Both the position numbers and the translations under genes were made by a program. Shown here piece by piece: positions 62,255 to 64,000 of a stretch of 64,000 bases of DNA. Within the stretch, counting starts at the first letter, position 1; the number at the start of each line of letters is the position of its first letter. The notes beneath the pieces were generated by a model, which worked only from the letters and a program-made list of their open reading frames with translations, was not told where the DNA came from and ran no database searches. Source of the stretch: Tolypothrix tenuis PCC 7101 (GTDB taxonomy: Bacteria; Cyanobacteriota; Cyanobacteriia; Cyanobacteriales; Nostocaceae); contig NZ_AP018248.1 of NCBI RefSeq assembly GCF_002368295.1, positions 6,028,979-6,092,978 on the forward strand, given 5' to 3'.

Positions 62255-62623
62255 TTATTTTTCTGTAGAGAATGTTGTTTGAACAGCTGGACGTGCTTTC
62301 TTTCTATATATCCGGCGCGTTCCACCAGCCATGCCATACTCATCACTAGTTTTGCCATAGCGAGATGCAACACTCAGCAGCATTTGCTCAGAAATCATAT
62401 TCAACTGACTTTCTGCTTCTATTAATGCAGAGTGTGTTGTCTCCACCATTGTTTTTGCTTGGTTATAGGCGGTTAATTTATCTCGAATTTCCAAAATTTT
62501 ATTTTGATAACTGGCGATTGATAACCCATTACCAAAGTCTAAGTCAGAATTGATCATCTGCATCCCTTCAATCCGTCGTTCAGCTTTGGTGAGTGCGATG
62601 GAATTGCGTCTCTTTTGCGCCAT
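62255..62623 (-). CDS. Small coiled-coil protein of the YGKxSxEYxxAGG family, paralogue
   Basis: A protein of 122 residues, paralogous to the protein at 29303. It has a basic start (AQKRRNSIALTKAERR), helices predicted at about 38-88 (LEIRDKLTAYNQAKTMVETT), the family motif YGKTSDEYGMAGGTRR and a basic end (RKKARP). AGGAAAAC about ten bases before ATG 62623 is the ribosome-binding site. A ten-unit 21-bp minisatellite lies about 175 bp upstream, as for the other copy. The function is unknown; no named domain was recognised. Confidence 0.65.
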   Translation of the reverse strand: MAQKRRNSIALTKAERRIEGMQMINSDLDFGNGLSIASYQNKILEIRDKLTAYNQAKTMVETTHSALIEAESQLNMISEQMLLSVASRYGKTSDEYGMAGGTRRIYRKKARPAVQTTFSTEK

Positions 62624-62798
62624 AAAGTTTTCCTGTTGAAATTTTGATATGAAGAACCCTGATAATGCTTGATACTGAGTTCCTTAGATACCTTTAAGAT
62701 ACGCAATAAATAAATGTACTAGCCACAGTGAAGTTACAGAAGTTTGCTAGCAATAGTATGAGCAAAATTAATAAATAAGAGTATATTTCCGGAAATTA

Positions 62799-63008
62799 GC
62801 TGCAAAAGCAAGTTTGCGAGTTGCAAAAGCAAGTTTGCGAGTTGCAAGTGTTAGTTTGCGAGTTGCAAAAGCAAGTTTACGAGTTGCAAATGTTAGTTTA
62901 CGAGTTGCAAAAGCAAGTTTACGAGTTGCAAGTGTTAGTTTGCGAGTTGCAAAAGCAAGTTTACGAGTTGCAAGTGTTAGTTTGTGAGTTACAAGTGCTA
63001 GTTTACAA
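62799..63008. repeat. Minisatellite, ten 21-bp units
   Basis: Exactly ten units of the form GTTGCAAAAGCAAGTTT followed by GCGA or ACGA, alternating with a GTTGCAAGTGTTAGTTT variant. The alternation suggests growth by a 42-bp double unit. Translation gives seven-residue repeats (QKQVYEL, QVLVCEL) that look like a coiled coil, but there is no ATG start or upstream ribosome site. It is upstream of the paralogue gene at 62255-62623. Confidence 0.9.
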
Positions 63009-63101
63009 AGCGATCGCTTATTTATGGGGGATGTGCGATCGCATTTATTTGGTTACCTTCAATATACAGTGTCGCGGGTAGGGGCAAGGCACAGTCCATA
63101 C

Positions 63102-63288
63102 GTGTCAACTTAACGTGAAACCCGCTTAGTTCAAGGTTTCGCCCTCACCCCCAGCCCCTCTCCCTCAGGGAGAGGGGAGCAAGAGATTCAATTCCCCTTC
63201 TCCTTGAGGGAGAAGGGGTTAGGGGATGAGGGCGAGGGTTTTTTTACAACGCCCGCCCTATATAGCTTTTAGCTTAAGTTGACACCAA
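63102..63288. mobile_element. MITE-like repeat R5, complete copy
   Basis: Starts GTGTCAACTTAACGTGAAAC and ends TTAGCTTAAGTTGACACCAA. The interior is the same as in the copies at 29767 and 50143. It is set between GGGGCAAGGCACAGTCCAT and ATGGGCACTGCCTTGCCC, which are near-complementary to one another, so it either sits inside a further palindrome or that palindrome is its outer end. Confidence 0.75.
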
Positions 63289-63365
63289 TGGGCACTGCCT
63301 TGCCCTTACAATTATCTGTACCTCACCAACTTGCAATCTGTTGCATTCCAGGAGGAAATTATCCG

Positions 63366-63728
63366 ATGGATTCACTAAAGGCTCAGTATAAGGACATCAT
63401 TGAAAAAGTACTAAAAGAGTATGCTGATTTTTTAGGTAGCGACGAAGAAGTAGAAGTAGAATTAGTGTTTGATCAACAGCGCGTTGGCGCAGCCTCTCCG
63501 TAGGAGACTCGCTATCTTTTAGTAGAAGCTGGGTGGCAAAATGGCTACCGTATCTATGGCACTTTGCTACACATCGACATTATTGATCGTAAACTTTGGA
63601 TTCAGCAGGATGGTACAGAAGAAGGTGTTGCTGTAGATTTAGTTGCTGCGGGAATTCCTAAAGAGCATATTGTTTTAGGTTTTAGAACTCCTGAACAACG
63701 CAAAATTACAGAGTTTGCGGTTTCGTGA
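63366..63728 (+). pseudogene. xisI: xisI-like gene interrupted by a 30-bp repeat carrying a stop
   Basis: The frame starts well (AGGAGG before ATG 63366; LKAQYKDIIEKVLKEYADF) and reaches VELVFDQQR, where 30 bp (63483-63512) enter in frame with a TAG at 63501. Beyond them the XisI sequence resumes in the same frame: YLLVEAGWQNGYR, WIQQDGTEEGVAVDLVAAGI, KEHIVLGFRTPEQRK, ending at TGA 63726. Without the insert it would be a normal XisI of about 110 residues. Only the N-terminal 45 residues would be made unless the stop is suppressed. Confidence 0.85.
63483..63512. repeat. 30-bp palindromic repeat inserted in xisI pseudogene
   Basis: The insert GTTGGCGCAGCCTCTCCGTA followed by GGAGACTCGC is bounded by CGC on both sides and contains CTCTCCGTAGGAGA, a short hairpin. 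It belongs to the GCGTTGGCGCAGCC-type repeats common in Nostoc-related genomes. Its length is a multiple of three, but it contributes a TAG. Confidence 0.75.
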
Positions 63729-63769
63729 GCAGGTTTGTGGTATTGGTATCTGAGTTAGAATGTGCGATC

Positions 63770-63797
63770 CAATACTTGTTGGTTAAGGAGAAAAAGG
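63770..63797. mobile_element. Solo left end of element R3
   Basis: CAATACTTGTTGGTTAAGG followed by AGAAAAAGGG matches the left end of the R3 copies, but there is no right end nearby. It is probably a truncated copy. Confidence 0.6.
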
Positions 63798-63854
63798 GCT
63801 GATCGCATCCCGGCGATTTATCTGGTTGCGGCTTGGCTATTCTGCAATCACACT

Positions 63855-64000
63855 TTATTCAGCCTGAGATTTATAAAAGCGCAGATGCACAATAGTGTTG
63901 TTGGTAAAAGAAAATTTCTGTCCTTTTTCATCTAAAAAATAGTAACGTCCACTTTTAATGCCTATAAATTTACTCTGTAAGTTGTAGCCGTTGAGGAACT
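63855..64000 (-). CDS. C-terminal end of an unidentified protein (runs off window)
   Basis: The last 47 codons of a minus-strand gene, reading LNGYNLQSKFIGIKSGRYYF, then LDEKGQKFSFTNNTIV and a tail ending in SQAE before the stop at 63855-63857. The sequence is rich in aromatic and beta-forming residues. I do not recognise the protein, and the start lies outside the window. Confidence 0.6.
   Translation of the reverse strand, partial: FLNGYNLQSKFIGIKSGRYYFLDEKGQKFSFTNNTIVHLRFYKSQAE

Noticed and set aside
62821..63081. Open frame over the 21-bp minisatellite encoding coiled-coil-like heptads (QKQVYEL, QVLVCEL)
   Set aside because: It has no ATG or ribosome-binding site, is explained by unit length being a multiple of three, and runs into unrelated sequence at its end.

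Overview
The window comes from a cyanobacterium, most probably a filamentous nitrogen-fixing type (Nostoc/Calothrix/Tolypothrix group). The evidence is the dense scatter of the HIP1 octamer GCGATCGC, PipX next to its PipY partner, XisI-family proteins, a PAP/fibrillin protein, a cyanobacterial exosortase locus, GUN4- and GAF-rich signalling proteins, and the large load of short palindromic repeats and miniature elements between genes. I saw no rRNA, tRNA or CRISPR array.

Layout. 1-8000: end of a metallophosphoesterase, a five-GAF histidine kinase and a KimA-type potassium transporter. 8000-14000: uncharacterised membrane proteins, an SDR-like oxidoreductase and two gene remnants (NERD, WD40). 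14000-21300: PAP/fibrillin protein, membrane glycosyltransferase-like protein, methylmalonate-semialdehyde dehydrogenase, fluoride channel CrcB, a cysteine-rich copper-storage-like protein, HtpX protease and a small charged protein. 21767-24903: a compact four-gene cyanoexosortase operon with its own sorting substrate. 25385-34915: alpha/beta hydrolase, a caspase-GUN4 fusion, a small coiled-coil protein behind a 21-bp minisatellite, a SNF2 helicase/SWIM protein pair and a ParE/RelE-type toxin-antitoxin pair. 35001-43922: FtsH, PerM-type exporter, histidine phosphatase, DUF39 homocysteine-biosynthesis protein, RGG-rich protein and TPR protein. 44299-48874: an operon of a PhnD-like lipoprotein and two sensor kinases. 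49223-50045: a TMEM165/Mnx manganese exporter behind a yybP-ykoY manganese riboswitch. 50406-61265: minus-strand housekeeping run (Ski2-like helicase, proC, sepF, pipY, pipX, chorismate-using synthase, ECF T component, der). 61564-64000: intact and broken xisI genes, a second member of the small coiled-coil family with another 21-bp minisatellite, and the end of an unknown gene.

The most distinctive content is: the two paralogous small proteins each preceded by a ten-unit 21-bp minisatellite; the caspase-GUN4 fusion; the self-contained cyanoexosortase locus; a PhnD-like receptor with kinases but no permease; and several families of miniature elements, two of which leave clear 10-bp target duplications and are nested in one another. 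Several long reading frames should be shortened: the frames over the Mn exporter, AI-2E-type exporter, dehydrogenase and alpha/beta hydrolase run upstream into riboswitch or repeat sequence, and ribosome-binding sites point to internal GTG starts.
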